Of a DNA stretch of 41,671 nt, positions 24,363 to 32,442 are shown piece by piece. The notes below the pieces were generated by a model that saw only the letters and a list, made by a program, of their open reading frames with translations, searched no databases and was not told where the DNA came from. Source of the stretch: a virus. The number at the start of each line of letters is the position of its first letter. Within the stretch, counting starts at the first letter, position 1. The position numbers were made by a program, and so were the translations under genes. Where the stretch lies: positions 1-41,671 of IMG/VR virus record IMGVR_UViG_3300009093_001233. One strand, written 5' to 3'.

Positions 24363-25341
24363 CGATCCCCCTGTATTCGAGGTTGATCGCGATGCAGTAG
24401 GCCGCCTGCGTATCGCTGATAGCGATGTTGCCGGTCGGCTTGTTGAGTTGGACGTTTTGGATGCCAGCGACCGATAGTGCGGCGTAGATCGATGAAAGAG
24501 TGATATCGCGGCCCAGGCGACGCGCTTGGTCGACATAGGCCTGGGCGTTCTTCTTGGCGTTGGCCATGGCGACGTCCGGATCGGGACCGGCGAAGCTCCA
24601 TAAGTCCGCGTCAATCTCGAACTCGACGATGTCGGCCGACTGCACGCTGACGTTGTCCGTCATGGGGCGGATGTCGTCGGCGCTGACGTAGCTGGCCACG
24701 GTATCCAGCAGCGTTTGCGGTGCCGCGCCGTTGCCTTGCCGCGACAGCACGGCGACCAACACATCGCCCGGCCAGCGCGCCGCATCCAGTGCCGCTTGCA
24801 TGTCGTTGACCAGGTCGGCGGCTGCGTTGTGTGCGGCGAGGATGCTCGCGACGAGTGCCTTGATGTCGTCGGCGTCGGGGCTGGTCGCGCTCGCATCGAG
24901 CACATCGCCGGAGGCGCTGAGTGCGTGGTAGATGTACGCCGCTTCCGGTCCCGCGACCGAGAACCCCGAGGGCGCCAGGGTGATGCGGTACCGGTAGTCG
25001 TCGTCTTCTTCCATCACCGCTGCGAGGCCCTGGTCGGGACTCGCGGGTGTGATGGTCAGTCGCCTGACGCCCAGGAGCGCCCCCAGGTTGTCCAGGTCGT
25101 TGCCCTTCGACGTGGCCAGCAGGACGGCGCGCACGGCGTCGTTGACGCGCTGACGCAACCCTAAGGCGATGTAGGCGATGACCTGCGTCACCTTGTTGGC
25201 CGGCTCGGATTCGAGATCCGCGTTGAAACTCGGCCACAGTCCCAACAGGATGGTTTTGCCCTGGGCGTAGAGGGTTTCGAAGTCGAGCGCTTCGACGACG
25301 TCAGGCGGCGGTAGCTTGGTCAGGTCGATGGGCGAGGTCAT
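24355..25341 (-). CDS. J: Baseplate assembly protein J
   Basis: A 328-aa Baseplate_J protein ('IDLTKLPPPDVVEALDFETLYAQGKTILLGLWP', 'NDAVRAVLLATSKGNDLDNLGALLGVRR', 'FSVAGPEAAYIYHALSASGDVLDASATSPD', 'VLVAVLSRQGNG'). It forms the baseplate wedge, equivalent to T4 gp6. The start overlaps the W stop (ATGA). Family length is normal. Confidence 0.95.
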   Translation of the reverse strand: MTSPIDLTKLPPPDVVEALDFETLYAQGKTILLGLWPSFNADLESEPANKVTQVIAYIALGLRQRVNDAVRAVLLATSKGNDLDNLGALLGVRRLTITPASPDQGLAAVMEEDDDYRYRITLAPSGFSVAGPEAAYIYHALSASGDVLDASATSPDADDIKALVASILAAHNAAADLVNDMQAALDAARWPGDVLVAVLSRQGNGAAPQTLLDTVASYVSADDIRPMTDNVSVQSADIVEFEIDADLWSFAGPDPDVAMANAKKNAQAYVDQARRLGRDITLSSIYAALSVAGIQNVQLNKPTGNIAISDTQAAYCIAINLEYRGIGD

Positions 25342-25697
25342 GCCGAGGCCGCTCCCATGTGCAGGGGCACGGTCAGGGACACGGGCTGGCCGGTGTCTTT
25401 GCGGGTGCCGACCAGGTCAACGGCGAATTGCCCTTGCTTTGCGTCGACAGCGCGGAATCCGACGCGCTTGAGCGTGATGCGCGGCTCCCAACGCATCAGC
25501 GCCGTCGCCGTGGCGGCGAACAGCTGCACGCGCGTGTCCTTGTTGGCCGGCGCGTCGATCAGGTCAGGAAGGCGTGATCCGTAACCACGACGCTGCACAC
25601 GACTGCCCAGCGGCGTGGAGAGAATGTCCGTGATCGATTGCGCCAGGTGTGCCGCGCCGGACAGTACGGCACCGGTGTTGCGATCCATCCCGATCAT
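25338..25697 (-). CDS. W: Baseplate wedge protein W (gp25-like)
   Basis: A 119-aa gpW/gp25 family protein: 'MDRNTGAVLSGAAHLAQSITDILSTPLGSRVQRRGYGSRLPDLID', then 'FAATATALMRWEPRITLKRVGF'. The 'EPRI' motif is conserved with T4 gp25 and T6SS TssE. It is coupled to V upstream and J downstream by ATGA overlaps. Confidence 0.95.
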   Translation of the reverse strand: MIGMDRNTGAVLSGAAHLAQSITDILSTPLGSRVQRRGYGSRLPDLIDAPANKDTRVQLFAATATALMRWEPRITLKRVGFRAVDAKQGQFAVDLVGTRKDTGQPVSLTVPLHMGAASA

Positions 25698-26326
25698 TGC
25701 GGCGGCCCCGAGATATCCGTGCCGCTTTTTACGGCGCCGTGCGGATGCTTGAGCAGGCTGATGGAGCCCGCCTTTACGTCGGCATCGCTGGAAATGTCGC
25801 CGCTCGCTTTGATGGTGTCGCCAGCGGTGACGGCCTTGTCGACGTGCAGGGTGTCGTCAGCGGTGATCGCTTTGGTGACGTGCAGCGCGCCGTCCAAATC
25901 GACATCGCCCACGAACCGAAAGCCTGCCGGCGCGGTGAACTGGACCTTGCCACCCTCGGGCAATGTGCCGCGCAAAAGGTGTTGCGCGTGATCGTAGAGA
26001 AACGCGGCGCCGTCGCCGAACACGATCATGCAGTTATCTTTCGATGCACCGTTGGGTTTGCTAAACGCGCTGCAGAAAATCGACGGAAGGGCAAATCCTG
26101 CGGCCAAGTCGCCGTTGGGCGACAGCACGATGACCTGCTCGCCCTTGCTGGGCGGATTCCACATCGCGGTATCGCCGGCGCGCGGCGTGGCCCATTTGAT
26201 GGGCGCGGTGACCACGTCTTCGAGCTTCACGGTGATGCGCTCGGCGTCGTAGTCCACGGTGGCTACGGTGCCGAATCGGATCAGGTTGGCGAGGATTCGC
26301 AGGATGTCATCACGCATGTGCACCAT
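25694..26326 (-). CDS. V: Baseplate spike protein V
   Basis: A 210-aa Phage_base_V protein: an N-terminal OB fold ('DDILRILANLIRFGTVATVDYDAERITVKLEDVVTAPIKWATPRAGD...PSKGEQVIVLSPNGDL'). A beta-helical spike with 'HVTKAITADDTLHVDKAVTAGDTIKASGDI' follows, ending in 'KHPHGAVKSGTDISGPPQ', the His-containing apex. It punctures the outer membrane. Two starts are possible (26326, 26317); neither has a ribosome site. The ATG at 26317 lies 57 bases from the centre of the dyad at 26362-26387. Confidence 0.92.
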   Translation of the reverse strand: MVHMRDDILRILANLIRFGTVATVDYDAERITVKLEDVVTAPIKWATPRAGDTAMWNPPSKGEQVIVLSPNGDLAAGFALPSIFCSAFSKPNGASKDNCMIVFGDGAAFLYDHAQHLLRGTLPEGGKVQFTAPAGFRFVGDVDLDGALHVTKAITADDTLHVDKAVTAGDTIKASGDISSDADVKAGSISLLKHPHGAVKSGTDISGPPQ

Positions 26327-26361
26327 GCTGCGGACGACGCGGATGTCGTGCAGCTTGTACG

Positions 26362-26387
26362 CGTTCTGTAGCTCGGTGCTTAGAACG
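26362..26387. promoter_or_regulatory. Late-promoter dyad upstream of V
   Basis: CGTTCT (26362-26367), 14 bases, AGAACG (26382-26387). The same 6-14-6 dyad occurs in the P/O divergent region at 33339-33364. P2 has Ogr-dependent late promoters at exactly these two places (PV, and PP/PO). The arms differ from the P2 TGT-N12-ACA consensus, so this would be a diverged site. Confidence 0.6.
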
Positions 26388-26393
26388 CCACCG

Positions 26394-26861
26394 TTACGAA
26401 GCGAGGTGTTGCAGCAGCAAGTCGCGGATCATCTCGCGGTCTTCCGGGGTGAAGCCGAGCAGCACACGTTGCGCGTACGTCACCGAGGGACCGTTCGGTG
26501 TAACACGATCGGATAGGCCTTCCTGATGGACTCTGGCCAGGCGCGCGACGCGACCATAGAAACCCACCTCGGCACCTTCGGCGGTGATGGCTGTTTTCAG
26601 CCATCGAGCCGTGCGCAGCTTGCTGAACATCGCCGCTTGTTTGCGTCGCAGCTGTCCACGCTTGCTGCGAAGGGGTTCAGCGCGTTTGCGTCGCGGCGGA
26701 TAGCTCGACCCATCGGGTGCCTTTTGCATCGCGATCCGCTGTGCCTGAGAGCGTCGCAACGCAATGGCGATTGTGCGAGCAATGCGCCGACGCCCGGCCG
26801 GCTCGACCTTGGCCAGCAGGCTGGCCGCCCAGAGTTCGAGCTGCTGCAGATCGTCGTTCAT
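26394..26861 (-). CDS. S: Tail completion protein S (virion morphogenesis)
   Basis: A 155-aa phage virion morphogenesis protein ('DLQQLELWAASLLAKVEPAGRRRIARTIAIALRRSQAQRIAMQKAPDGSSYPPRRK', 'VARLARVHQEGLSDRVTP', 'YAQRVLLGFTPEDREMIRDLLLQHL'). In P2, gpS and gpR finish the tail so that it can join the head. The start overlaps the R stop (ATGA). Confidence 0.92.
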   Translation of the reverse strand: MNDDLQQLELWAASLLAKVEPAGRRRIARTIAIALRRSQAQRIAMQKAPDGSSYPPRRKRAEPLRSKRGQLRRKQAAMFSKLRTARWLKTAITAEGAEVGFYGRVARLARVHQEGLSDRVTPNGPSVTYAQRVLLGFTPEDREMIRDLLLQHLAS

Positions 26862-27280
26862 CCGTAGAGGAAGGATGCGGACGGATCGGCGGGCGGCTCC
26901 GGTGGATGCACCCAGGTGCCCGGCTGGTCGCCGGCGACGACGGCTTCAGTCAGATCCATTTCGATGCACACGTCGGCCAGCTCGGAGGAGAGCACTTCCG
27001 ATTCAAAGCGCACGGCCGTGGCGTTCTTCTGGTTGTTCTTGAGTGCGGCTGGTTCGTTGATCCGCATCCAGTCCATCACAAAGCTGGCCAGTGCGTCGAA
27101 GTCGTCCGCAAAGTCCTGGATCAGGACCGTCAGCTGGTAGTCGTATTCCCAACCGGTGGCGAGCTGGCCATTGGTACGGATGCGGCCGCGCTCGACGTGG
27201 ATGGACACGCGCTGTGGGTCGGTGGCCAGCGAGGGCAGGGCGGCCAGCAGCGCGGTACGGAAACTCGATGGCTTATTCAT
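26858..27280 (-). CDS. R: Tail completion protein R
   Basis: A 140-aa P2 gpR family protein ('KPSSFRTALLAALPSLATDPQRVSIHVERGRIRTNGQLATGWEYDYQLTVLIQDFADDFDALASFVMDWMRINEPA'). It acts with S in head-tail joining. It starts 12 bases after the Rz1 stop and is coupled to S by an ATGA overlap. Confidence 0.92.
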   Translation of the reverse strand: MNKPSSFRTALLAALPSLATDPQRVSIHVERGRIRTNGQLATGWEYDYQLTVLIQDFADDFDALASFVMDWMRINEPAALKNNQKNATAVRFESEVLSSELADVCIEMDLTEAVVAGDQPGTWVHPPEPPADPSASFLYG

Positions 27281-27291
27281 GGGAGGGTCGC

Positions 27292-27597
27292 TTACTGCGG
27301 CGCGCAGCGAATGGCCTGTGCCCGCAATGCTTTGTAGTTGACCGCGTCGTCATCCTTGATCGTGAGCAGGATGCGGGCGCGCGTGTCGGCATCCAAGGCC
27401 TTGAACCCGGCAGGCAATCCTTCCAGCTCGGTGGCGAACGCGCTCAACCCGGCCTTCGTGCATTCACTGGGTGGTAGCAGCGGGTGCAGGGTCGGTGGCG
27501 CCACCACGCGCTGCTTTTCCATACAGCCCGACAAACTCGTCAGTGGCGATAGGGTCAGCGCAAGAACCAGCAGACGCAGGCGAAAGAGTGAACGCAT
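27292..27597 (-). CDS. Rz1-like outer-membrane spanin lipoprotein
   Basis: A 101-aa protein with a lipoprotein signal ('MRSLFRLRLLVLALTLSPLTSLSGC', lipobox LSGC at residues 22-25) and a Pro-containing segment ('VVAPPTLHPLLPP'). The first 134 bases lie inside the Rz gene in another frame, the nested Rz/Rz1 layout of many phages. It should be the outer-membrane partner in membrane fusion at lysis. It is longer than typical P2 LysC because of a C-terminal helical extension ('LDADTRARILLTIKDDDAVNYKALRAQAI'). Confidence 0.82.
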   Translation of the reverse strand: MRSLFRLRLLVLALTLSPLTSLSGCMEKQRVVAPPTLHPLLPPSECTKAGLSAFATELEGLPAGFKALDADTRARILLTIKDDDAVNYKALRAQAIRCAPQ

Positions 27598-27865
27598 GGG
27601 TGATCTCCAGATGTAGGTTGTTGCCCTGCTGATGGATGAGTGACTGCTGCGCGGCAAGCGCCCCGCTTTGTGCGAGTTGATCGTTGGCCTGGGCGACCTG
27701 TGCGGCGCTCTGCTGATTCACGGAGGCGGTGATGGCGTCGGTGTCAGCGTTGGCTGCGGCGACATCAGCCTGGGCAACGCTGTAGCCCTTGTAGAACCAT
27801 CCGGCCAGGCCGCCGCCGAGGAAGGTCAGCGCCAAGACAACGATGGCGATCAGAAGGGTTTTCAT
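27464..27865 (-). CDS. Rz/LysB-like inner-membrane spanin
   Basis: A 133-aa protein with one N-terminal membrane segment ('LLIAIVVLALTFLGGGLAGWFYKGY') followed by a long Ala/Gln-rich periplasmic helix ('VNQQSAAQVAQANDQLAQSGALAAQQSLIHQQGNNLH'), as in i-spanins. With the nested Rz1 it joins inner and outer membranes after peptidoglycan is degraded. Its start overlaps the methyltransferase stop (ATGA), so it is coupled to a gene unrelated to lysis. Confidence 0.82.
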   Translation of the reverse strand: MKTLLIAIVVLALTFLGGGLAGWFYKGYSVAQADVAAANADTDAITASVNQQSAAQVAQANDQLAQSGALAAQQSLIHQQGNNLHLEITHAFTLSPASAGSCADPIATDEFVGLYGKAARGGATDPAPAATTQ

Positions 27866-28611
27866 GCGGCGTGTTCCTCGCGTTGTGAGGCGGCTTCACG
27901 GAGTCGACGTAGGGAGATATCGATATTCGTCGCGTCTTGTTCGGAGCCAATGAATCGACGGCCTTCGAGAACGGCCGCGACGCCAGTGGTGCCCGAGCCG
28001 GCGAAAGGGTCGAGCACCACGCCGCCCGGCGGGCAGGCCTTGACCAGTACGCGCATGAGTTCGGTAGGCTTGCCGGTGATGTGGTGTTTGTCGGAGCGCC
28101 GGATCGACTCGATGTGATATCCCGGCAGGTAGCCGACGTCCTCACGCGCCGGCATTTCGCCGTTACTACCCCACACGGCGAACTCCGTTGCGTTGCGAAA
28201 GCGGCCCGCGCCGCCAGGTCGGCCAGCGGGTTTGCACCATGGGAAGATGCCCCGCCACACCGCGCCGGCCGCCTGTAGTGCATCCGTGGTGCTCGGTAGC
28301 TGACGCCAGTCGGTAAACATGACGACCGGTGCGCCCGGTTTTGCGACGCGCATGCACTCGGTCAACCAAAGCGTGCACCAAAGAATCCAACTGCGCTGAT
28401 CGCGGTTGTCCCCCGAAAAATCGTGCAAGTCCGTGCGAGCTTGGGTGTGGTTGACGACGTACTTTTCCCGCGTCGTCCGGGTGGTCCGTGCGGTGCTGTG
28501 CGTGCCGCCGCTGCTATAGGGCGGATCGGTGATGATGGCATCGACGCTCGCGGTGGGAAGCGAACGAAGAAAGGTTAGTGAGTCGCCATGGTGAAGATTG
28601 AACAATGTCAC
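27862..28611 (-). CDS. DNA adenine methyltransferase (beta class)
   Basis: A 249-aa methyltransferase. Motif IV DPPY (residues 29-32) comes first and the SAM-binding FAGSGTT (203-208) last, the beta-class order. DPPY points to N6-adenine rather than N4-cytosine. 'GDSLTFLRSLPTASVDAIITDPPY' and 'KPTELMRVLVKACPPGGVVLDPFAGSGTTG' are the usual flanks. No partner restriction enzyme is nearby, so it is an orphan. Likely roles are masking phage DNA from host restriction or epigenetic regulation. It starts with GTG, only 4 bases after the endolysin stop, and is inserted in the lysis cassette, so it would be expressed late. Confidence 0.9.
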   Translation of the reverse strand: MTLFNLHHGDSLTFLRSLPTASVDAIITDPPYSSGGTHSTARTTRTTREKYVVNHTQARTDLHDFSGDNRDQRSWILWCTLWLTECMRVAKPGAPVVMFTDWRQLPSTTDALQAAGAVWRGIFPWCKPAGRPGGAGRFRNATEFAVWGSNGEMPAREDVGYLPGYHIESIRRSDKHHITGKPTELMRVLVKACPPGGVVLDPFAGSGTTGVAAVLEGRRFIGSEQDATNIDISLRRLREAASQREEHAA

Positions 28612-28615
28612 GTTG

Positions 28616-29182
28616 TTACGTTCCTACTCGATTAGAAATCCAGCCAAACGCGTACTCCCGCTGGCTGGGGTTGTGTTCGGTGATGTCGATGTAACGCGCG
28701 GCCTGCAGGCCGTTTAGTGCCTTCAGCAAGGTTGTTATGCCCATGGGGCCACGCCAGCGTACGAATGCGCGCAACGCGCCGAGGGTGGTGTCGCCAACCT
28801 TGCCGTCTGGTTTGAGCACGGCGTAACGCGTGCCCGTGTCGTTGAACGCATTGAGGGCGCGCTGCAAGAACGTTCCGGCGATGCCGATACCCATGTTGAC
28901 GCCGGTGTCGATCAGCTCGGCCGCTACGCTCGGGTCGATGGCCTGTACATCGGAAAAGCGTGGATCGTCGACATACTTCTTGCGATAGATGGCCCTGGCC
29001 GTGACTTCCGGTAAGTCCTTCATGGGGCCGGTGTAGCCATTCGAGCGAGCCACCGCCGCTGTGATACCCCATCGCGTCTCGCCGCCGGCATCGTTGGGGT
29101 CGTTGGTGTACTTGTCGCCGCCCTCTGCCTTGATGACGGCGGTGAGGATCGATTCGATACGTTGTTCGGGGAGAGTAATCAT
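28616..29182 (-). CDS. Endolysin, GH108-type lysozyme
   Basis: A 188-aa protein. 'ILTAVIKAEGGDKYTNDPNDAGGETRWGIT' carries the E-GG-Y pattern with the catalytic Glu of the glycoside hydrolase 108 family (E at about residue 20). 'AELIDTGVNMGIGIAGTFLQRALNAFN' and 'GKVGDTTLGALRAFV' form the C-terminal peptidoglycan-binding part. There is no signal peptide, so it depends on the holin. ATG 29182 overlaps the holin stop (ATGA). Confidence 0.9.
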   Translation of the reverse strand: MITLPEQRIESILTAVIKAEGGDKYTNDPNDAGGETRWGITAAVARSNGYTGPMKDLPEVTARAIYRKKYVDDPRFSDVQAIDPSVAAELIDTGVNMGIGIAGTFLQRALNAFNDTGTRYAVLKPDGKVGDTTLGALRAFVRWRGPMGITTLLKALNGLQAARYIDITEHNPSQREYAFGWISNRVGT

Positions 29183-29496
29183 GGCGCGCTCCGCTTGAAG
29201 AAGTGATACAGGAACGCCACGACGGCGCGGTGCGCGTGCGCCAGGTTGCCCCGGTGATACAGAAACAAGATGGCTGCGAGCGCGCATAGGAGCGCCTCAG
29301 CCGGACCAGGCGGTGGGCGCACACCGAGGGCGACCTTGACCGCACTCAGCGTGCAGACGGCGATGTAGGCCCACGAGATCCACGCCCATACATGGCGATG
29401 TGCTGCGTCGCCACGGCGGAACGTCAACAGGCGGGCGACGATGGCGACGCACGCCATCACGACGATGAATGACCACAGGAACGAAAGGCCGTGCAT
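29179..29496 (-). CDS. Putative 3-TM holin
   Basis: A 105-aa protein with three hydrophobic stretches: 'LSFLWSFIVVMACVAIVARLL', 'HVWAWISWAYIAVCTLSAVKVALGV' and 'EALLCALAAILFLYH'. A basic tail ('HRGNLAHAHRAVVAFLYHFFKRSAP') follows. The size and topology fit small phage holins. It directly precedes and is coupled to the endolysin. One of this gene and the next membrane gene upstream may be holin and the other antiholin. Confidence 0.75.
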   Translation of the reverse strand: MHGLSFLWSFIVVMACVAIVARLLTFRRGDAAHRHVWAWISWAYIAVCTLSAVKVALGVRPPPGPAEALLCALAAILFLYHRGNLAHAHRAVVAFLYHFFKRSAP

Positions 29497-29497
29497 A

Positions 29498-29869
29498 TCA
29501 GGCTCCGCGGTTAAAGAAGTTGGACAGCAGGCTGTTGACGTCCAGCGTTTTCACGCGCTCGATCAACAGGGTGGTGACGGTGACGGCGAGCGCGCCGCAC
29601 AGGAAGGCGGCAATGCCGGTGCTCTTGAGTGGCACGTGCTGGATCAGCTCCGGCGCGCCCAGATAGCCCACGCCGGCGCTGATCAGCAGATAGATGACGC
29701 GGCGGGTGATGGGTAGATCGCGTGCGCTGGTGACGAACAGCGCGCCGCCGGCGATGGCGCCGACCAGGGCATTGGCATCGACACCGGGGACGAAGGAGCC
29801 GGCGGTCGCCGCCGTGGCAATGACGGTGGAAGCGACGGCGATCAGTGCAGCGCTTGCGGGTTCGGTCAT
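29498..29869 (-). CDS. Putative holin (gpY position)
   Basis: A 123-aa membrane protein with three to four hydrophobic segments ('AALIAVASTVIATAATAGSFV', 'ALVGAIAGGALFVTSA', 'VIYLLISAGVGYLGA', 'STGIAAFLCGALAVTVTTLLIERV'). It occupies the place of the P2 holin Y, between X and the lysozyme. The final 'VNSLLSNFFNRGA' is probably cytoplasmic. Confidence 0.75.
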   Translation of the reverse strand: MTEPASAALIAVASTVIATAATAGSFVPGVDANALVGAIAGGALFVTSARDLPITRRVIYLLISAGVGYLGAPELIQHVPLKSTGIAAFLCGALAVTVTTLLIERVKTLDVNSLLSNFFNRGA

Positions 29870-29872
29870 GAG

Positions 29873-30082
29873 TCAATCCCAAAGCTGGACGGTAGGCAGG
29901 ACGGGAGCAGTGATGTCGGCGGGGTCGGGCAAGATCACCGGCGTTCCCATGGGGAGGATCGGCCCCAGATCGGCGAGGCCGCGATTCAATTCGTAGACCT
30001 GTACCAGCACGGACGTGGTGCCCAGCACACGCCAACACAGTGCGTCGAGCGATTCCCCTTGCCGTGTCCGCACGGTCTGCAT
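29873..30082 (-). CDS. X: Tail protein X (LysM-like)
   Basis: A 69-aa protein: 'MQTVRTRQGESLDALCWRVLGTTSVLVQVYELNRGLADLGPILPMGTPVILPD', a LysM-like fold typical of gpX. It binds near the baseplate hub and is needed for tail assembly. ATG 30082 overlaps the L stop by one base (TGATG). The frame open to 30136 is inside L and not used. Confidence 0.92.
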   Translation of the reverse strand: MQTVRTRQGESLDALCWRVLGTTSVLVQVYELNRGLADLGPILPMGTPVILPDPADITAPVLPTVQLWD

Positions 30083-30564
30083 CAGATGAGTTCCACTACG
30101 TTGCGTCGAACGCCACGGATATCCGCGATCGCCCACCAGGCGTTGCGCCGGAAGTCGTCGGCGGCCACGGTCTCGATGTCGGCGCGGTAGTCACCCGCGC
30201 GGGTGTTGTCCCAGTCGCGGTAGGCGTCGGCCAGGTCGGCCTGCACCGTGCTGGTCACTGCGCGCAGATACAGCTGCACGATCTGCCGCTTGCCGTCGAT
30301 GGACTCGCCGATGTCAGAGGCGCTGTCCCAGCCACTCGCCACTTGCGTGGCCTTGTACGCGGCCAGTTCGCCGTTGACGTAGATGATGGCCGCTACCGCT
30401 GCGGAGCGAAGGCGTTCGGGTGTGACGTTGCCCGTGAGGCGCGATACCGCACGCATCGTAGGCAGGTCGATATCCGGCCAAAAACCGTCGTTGGTGATGG
30501 CCTGGCCATCGGCTGGGGTGCCGGTGGTGGGTGCAGGTCCGCCGTTTGCAATCAATCCGCCCAT
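30082..30564 (-). CDS. L: Head completion/stabilisation protein L
   Basis: A 160-aa gpL protein ('NDGFWPDIDLPTMRAVSRLTGNVTPERLRSAAVAAIIYVNGELAAYKATQ', 'DGKRQIVQLYLRAVTSTVQADLADAYRDWDNTRAGDYRADIET...DFRRNAWWAIADI'). It closes filled heads and provides the connector for the tail. The N-terminal 25 residues are Gly/Pro-rich. Confidence 0.93.
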   Translation of the reverse strand: MGGLIANGGPAPTTGTPADGQAITNDGFWPDIDLPTMRAVSRLTGNVTPERLRSAAVAAIIYVNGELAAYKATQVASGWDSASDIGESIDGKRQIVQLYLRAVTSTVQADLADAYRDWDNTRAGDYRADIETVAADDFRRNAWWAIADIRGVRRNVVELI

Positions 30565-30657
30565 GGTTTCCTCGAAAAAAAGCCGGCGGTGGACGGGTGG
30601 TCACTGATGGCCGAGTGGCTCAGATCGCACCCGTGCCGCCGGGCGCCGGGGGGAGGC

Positions 30658-31350
30658 TCAGGTGTCGCCGTTGGACGACTGTTCTTTACGCAGGCGGCGT
30701 TCCAGCTGCTCGATGTCTTTCTTTGCGCCGACCTTGTCGTGCAGTTCCACCGCGCGACGGAGGTTCGCCAAGGCCTGCGCGGGTTCGTCCTGTATCTGCC
30801 ACCGACCCATCGCGAACAGCAGCTTGGCGCGTACCTGGTCGGGCATGTCGCGGTCGCGCGTGATGGCCTCGACCTGGCGCAGTACGTCGATATCGAAGGG
30901 CTTTTGCGCGTCGTAGGCCTTAAGTGCCTGGACGGCCGGTTCCTCGGCGATCAGCGTGGCCGGCGTTCGCTGGAAGCGGTCGGGAAGGGACAAGTTGTGC
31001 TTGAGCACATAGCGCGCGACGTCGAGCGCGCCGGCAAAGTCACCGGCATCGATACGCCAACACATGACGTAACCGACGACATCGTCGGCACCACCCCTGT
31101 CGGCGGCGAGGACGCCGGCGATGTAGTCGGCATAGTCAGGCAGTATTTTTGCCTTGACTTCGATCTTGCGCTGCACGGATTGCACGTCACTGAGGCGACG
31201 GCGATCGGTGTCGAGTTTGGCGCGCATCATGGCGTCGATACGCGCGGCCGGGCTGGATGGGGTCGCGCCGTGTACCCTCCCAGGCGCCGCGTGAGCGGTC
31301 GCCTGGGAGGCCTGCATGCGCATCTGGTGGCGTTGTGCGGGCGATGACAT
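30658..31350 (-). CDS. M: Terminase endonuclease (small) subunit M
   Basis: A 230-aa gpM protein ('SSPAQRHQMRMQASQATA', 'LSDVQSVQRKIEVKAKILPDYADYIAGVLAADRGGADDVVGYVMCWRIDAGDFAGALDVARYVLKHNLSLPDRFQRTPATLIAEEPAVQALKA'). A helical-repeat tail follows. In P2, gpM cuts cos together with the P ATPase. ATG 31350 was chosen; the longer frame to 31383 overlaps N. Its target here is probably the cos-like site at 37617. Confidence 0.94.
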   Translation of the reverse strand: MSSPAQRHQMRMQASQATAHAAPGRVHGATPSSPAARIDAMMRAKLDTDRRRLSDVQSVQRKIEVKAKILPDYADYIAGVLAADRGGADDVVGYVMCWRIDAGDFAGALDVARYVLKHNLSLPDRFQRTPATLIAEEPAVQALKAYDAQKPFDIDVLRQVEAITRDRDMPDQVRAKLLFAMGRWQIQDEPAQALANLRRAVELHDKVGAKKDIEQLERRLRKEQSSNGDT

Positions 31351-31360
31351 GGGCGTGTCC

Positions 31361-32401
31361 TTAGCTGCCGGTACCGCCGGCACCGCCGGACGTCCAGTTG
31401 CCCATGACGATGTTCTGAATCAACACCGCGCCCTGGTTGTCCTCGACGACGTAGGCGTCGTTGCTGGACTCGTAGTTGGCGATGCGATCGCGCTTGGGTT
31501 CATCCACCACGTAGCGACGACGTGCACCATCCTGGTAGTAGATCGACAGGTTATCCGGGCGGGTGATGAGCACGCTGTTGGTCGGGAAGAACGGAACCAT
31601 CAAGCCCTGCAAGCTGCCGATGGTCTTCTGGGTGATGAGGATCTGCGATGCCAGTTCGTCCATACCGGTCTGATCGCGGTTGACCTTCGGGAAATACTTG
31701 TCGTGCAGCATCTTTCGACCGACATGCACGCGCAGTGCCGTGTCTTCCTGATACCACGGTGCCAGCAGCGTGACCGCGTCGTAGACCAGGGCGTCGAGGT
31801 TCTCGTAGTCGCCGCCAGGGCCGACGCGAACTTCGGTGTTGGACTTATCGCCGTGAGCCATCACCTGGCCGGGTGCCTGGTCACGCAGGTTTTGGAGCCA
31901 GCCCTTGTTGACGTCCTGCAACAACGGGTTGTTGGCCAGGTTGGTCTGCGCCGCCACGCTGGTGCCGTTCCAGCCGATCATCAAACGGTCGAGCGCCTGC
32001 TGACCAACAATGGCTGCGGCCAGGCGTGGTTGGAAGTCGGGGAACTTGGCCCACGCGTCAATGAGTGCGTAGGGGAACGAGGTATCGAAATCCGTCTTGA
32101 CGCAGTTATAGCCCTGGTCAGTCAAGTTGGAGACGTCGCGCGGGTTGCGGTCGTTTTGCGTGGTGTCCGTGCGGCTTGCGATAGGGCCGTTGGTGCCCAG
32201 GCGTAGCTTGTCGCCGGACTTTTCGGTTACGCCGATCATGTTGATCAGTTGGAGGTACGCGCTCGATTCCTGGATTGCGTTTTCCAGTTTCTGCTGGATG
32301 GTTGGCGTCACATTGAACTGCTCGTTCGCCGACTGCACGCCATTGAGCTTGGCGATATGGGCGAAATACGCGGCCAGCTTGTTTCGGGTCAGCTGTTGCA
32401 T
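31361..32401 (-). CDS. N: Major capsid protein N
   Basis: A 346-aa P2-family capsid protein: 'QQLTRNKLAAYFAHIAKLNGVQSANEQFNVTPTIQQKLENAIQESSAYLQLINMIGVTEKSGDKLRLGTNGPIASRTDT' at the start, 'GYNCVKTDFDTSFPYALIDAWAKFPDF' in the body, and 'SSNDAYVVEDNQGAVLIQNI' near the end. It has an HK97-like fold. In P2 the N-terminal 31 residues are removed by the O protease. Confidence 0.96.
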   Translation of the reverse strand: MQQLTRNKLAAYFAHIAKLNGVQSANEQFNVTPTIQQKLENAIQESSAYLQLINMIGVTEKSGDKLRLGTNGPIASRTDTTQNDRNPRDVSNLTDQGYNCVKTDFDTSFPYALIDAWAKFPDFQPRLAAAIVGQQALDRLMIGWNGTSVAAQTNLANNPLLQDVNKGWLQNLRDQAPGQVMAHGDKSNTEVRVGPGGDYENLDALVYDAVTLLAPWYQEDTALRVHVGRKMLHDKYFPKVNRDQTGMDELASQILITQKTIGSLQGLMVPFFPTNSVLITRPDNLSIYYQDGARRRYVVDEPKRDRIANYESSNDAYVVEDNQGAVLIQNIVMGNWTSGGAGGTGS

Positions 32402-32442
32402 GATGTCCTCGGTGGATGGGTGGGGAAGGTGGCCAGGCAGGT

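Noticed and set aside
24363-24614. N-terminal extension of the I frame
   Set aside because: Lies inside J; the GTG at 24362 has the ribosome site and the expected protein start.
30040-31347. 435-codon plus-strand frame opposite L and M
   Set aside because: Antisense to two certain structural genes; no recognisable motif.
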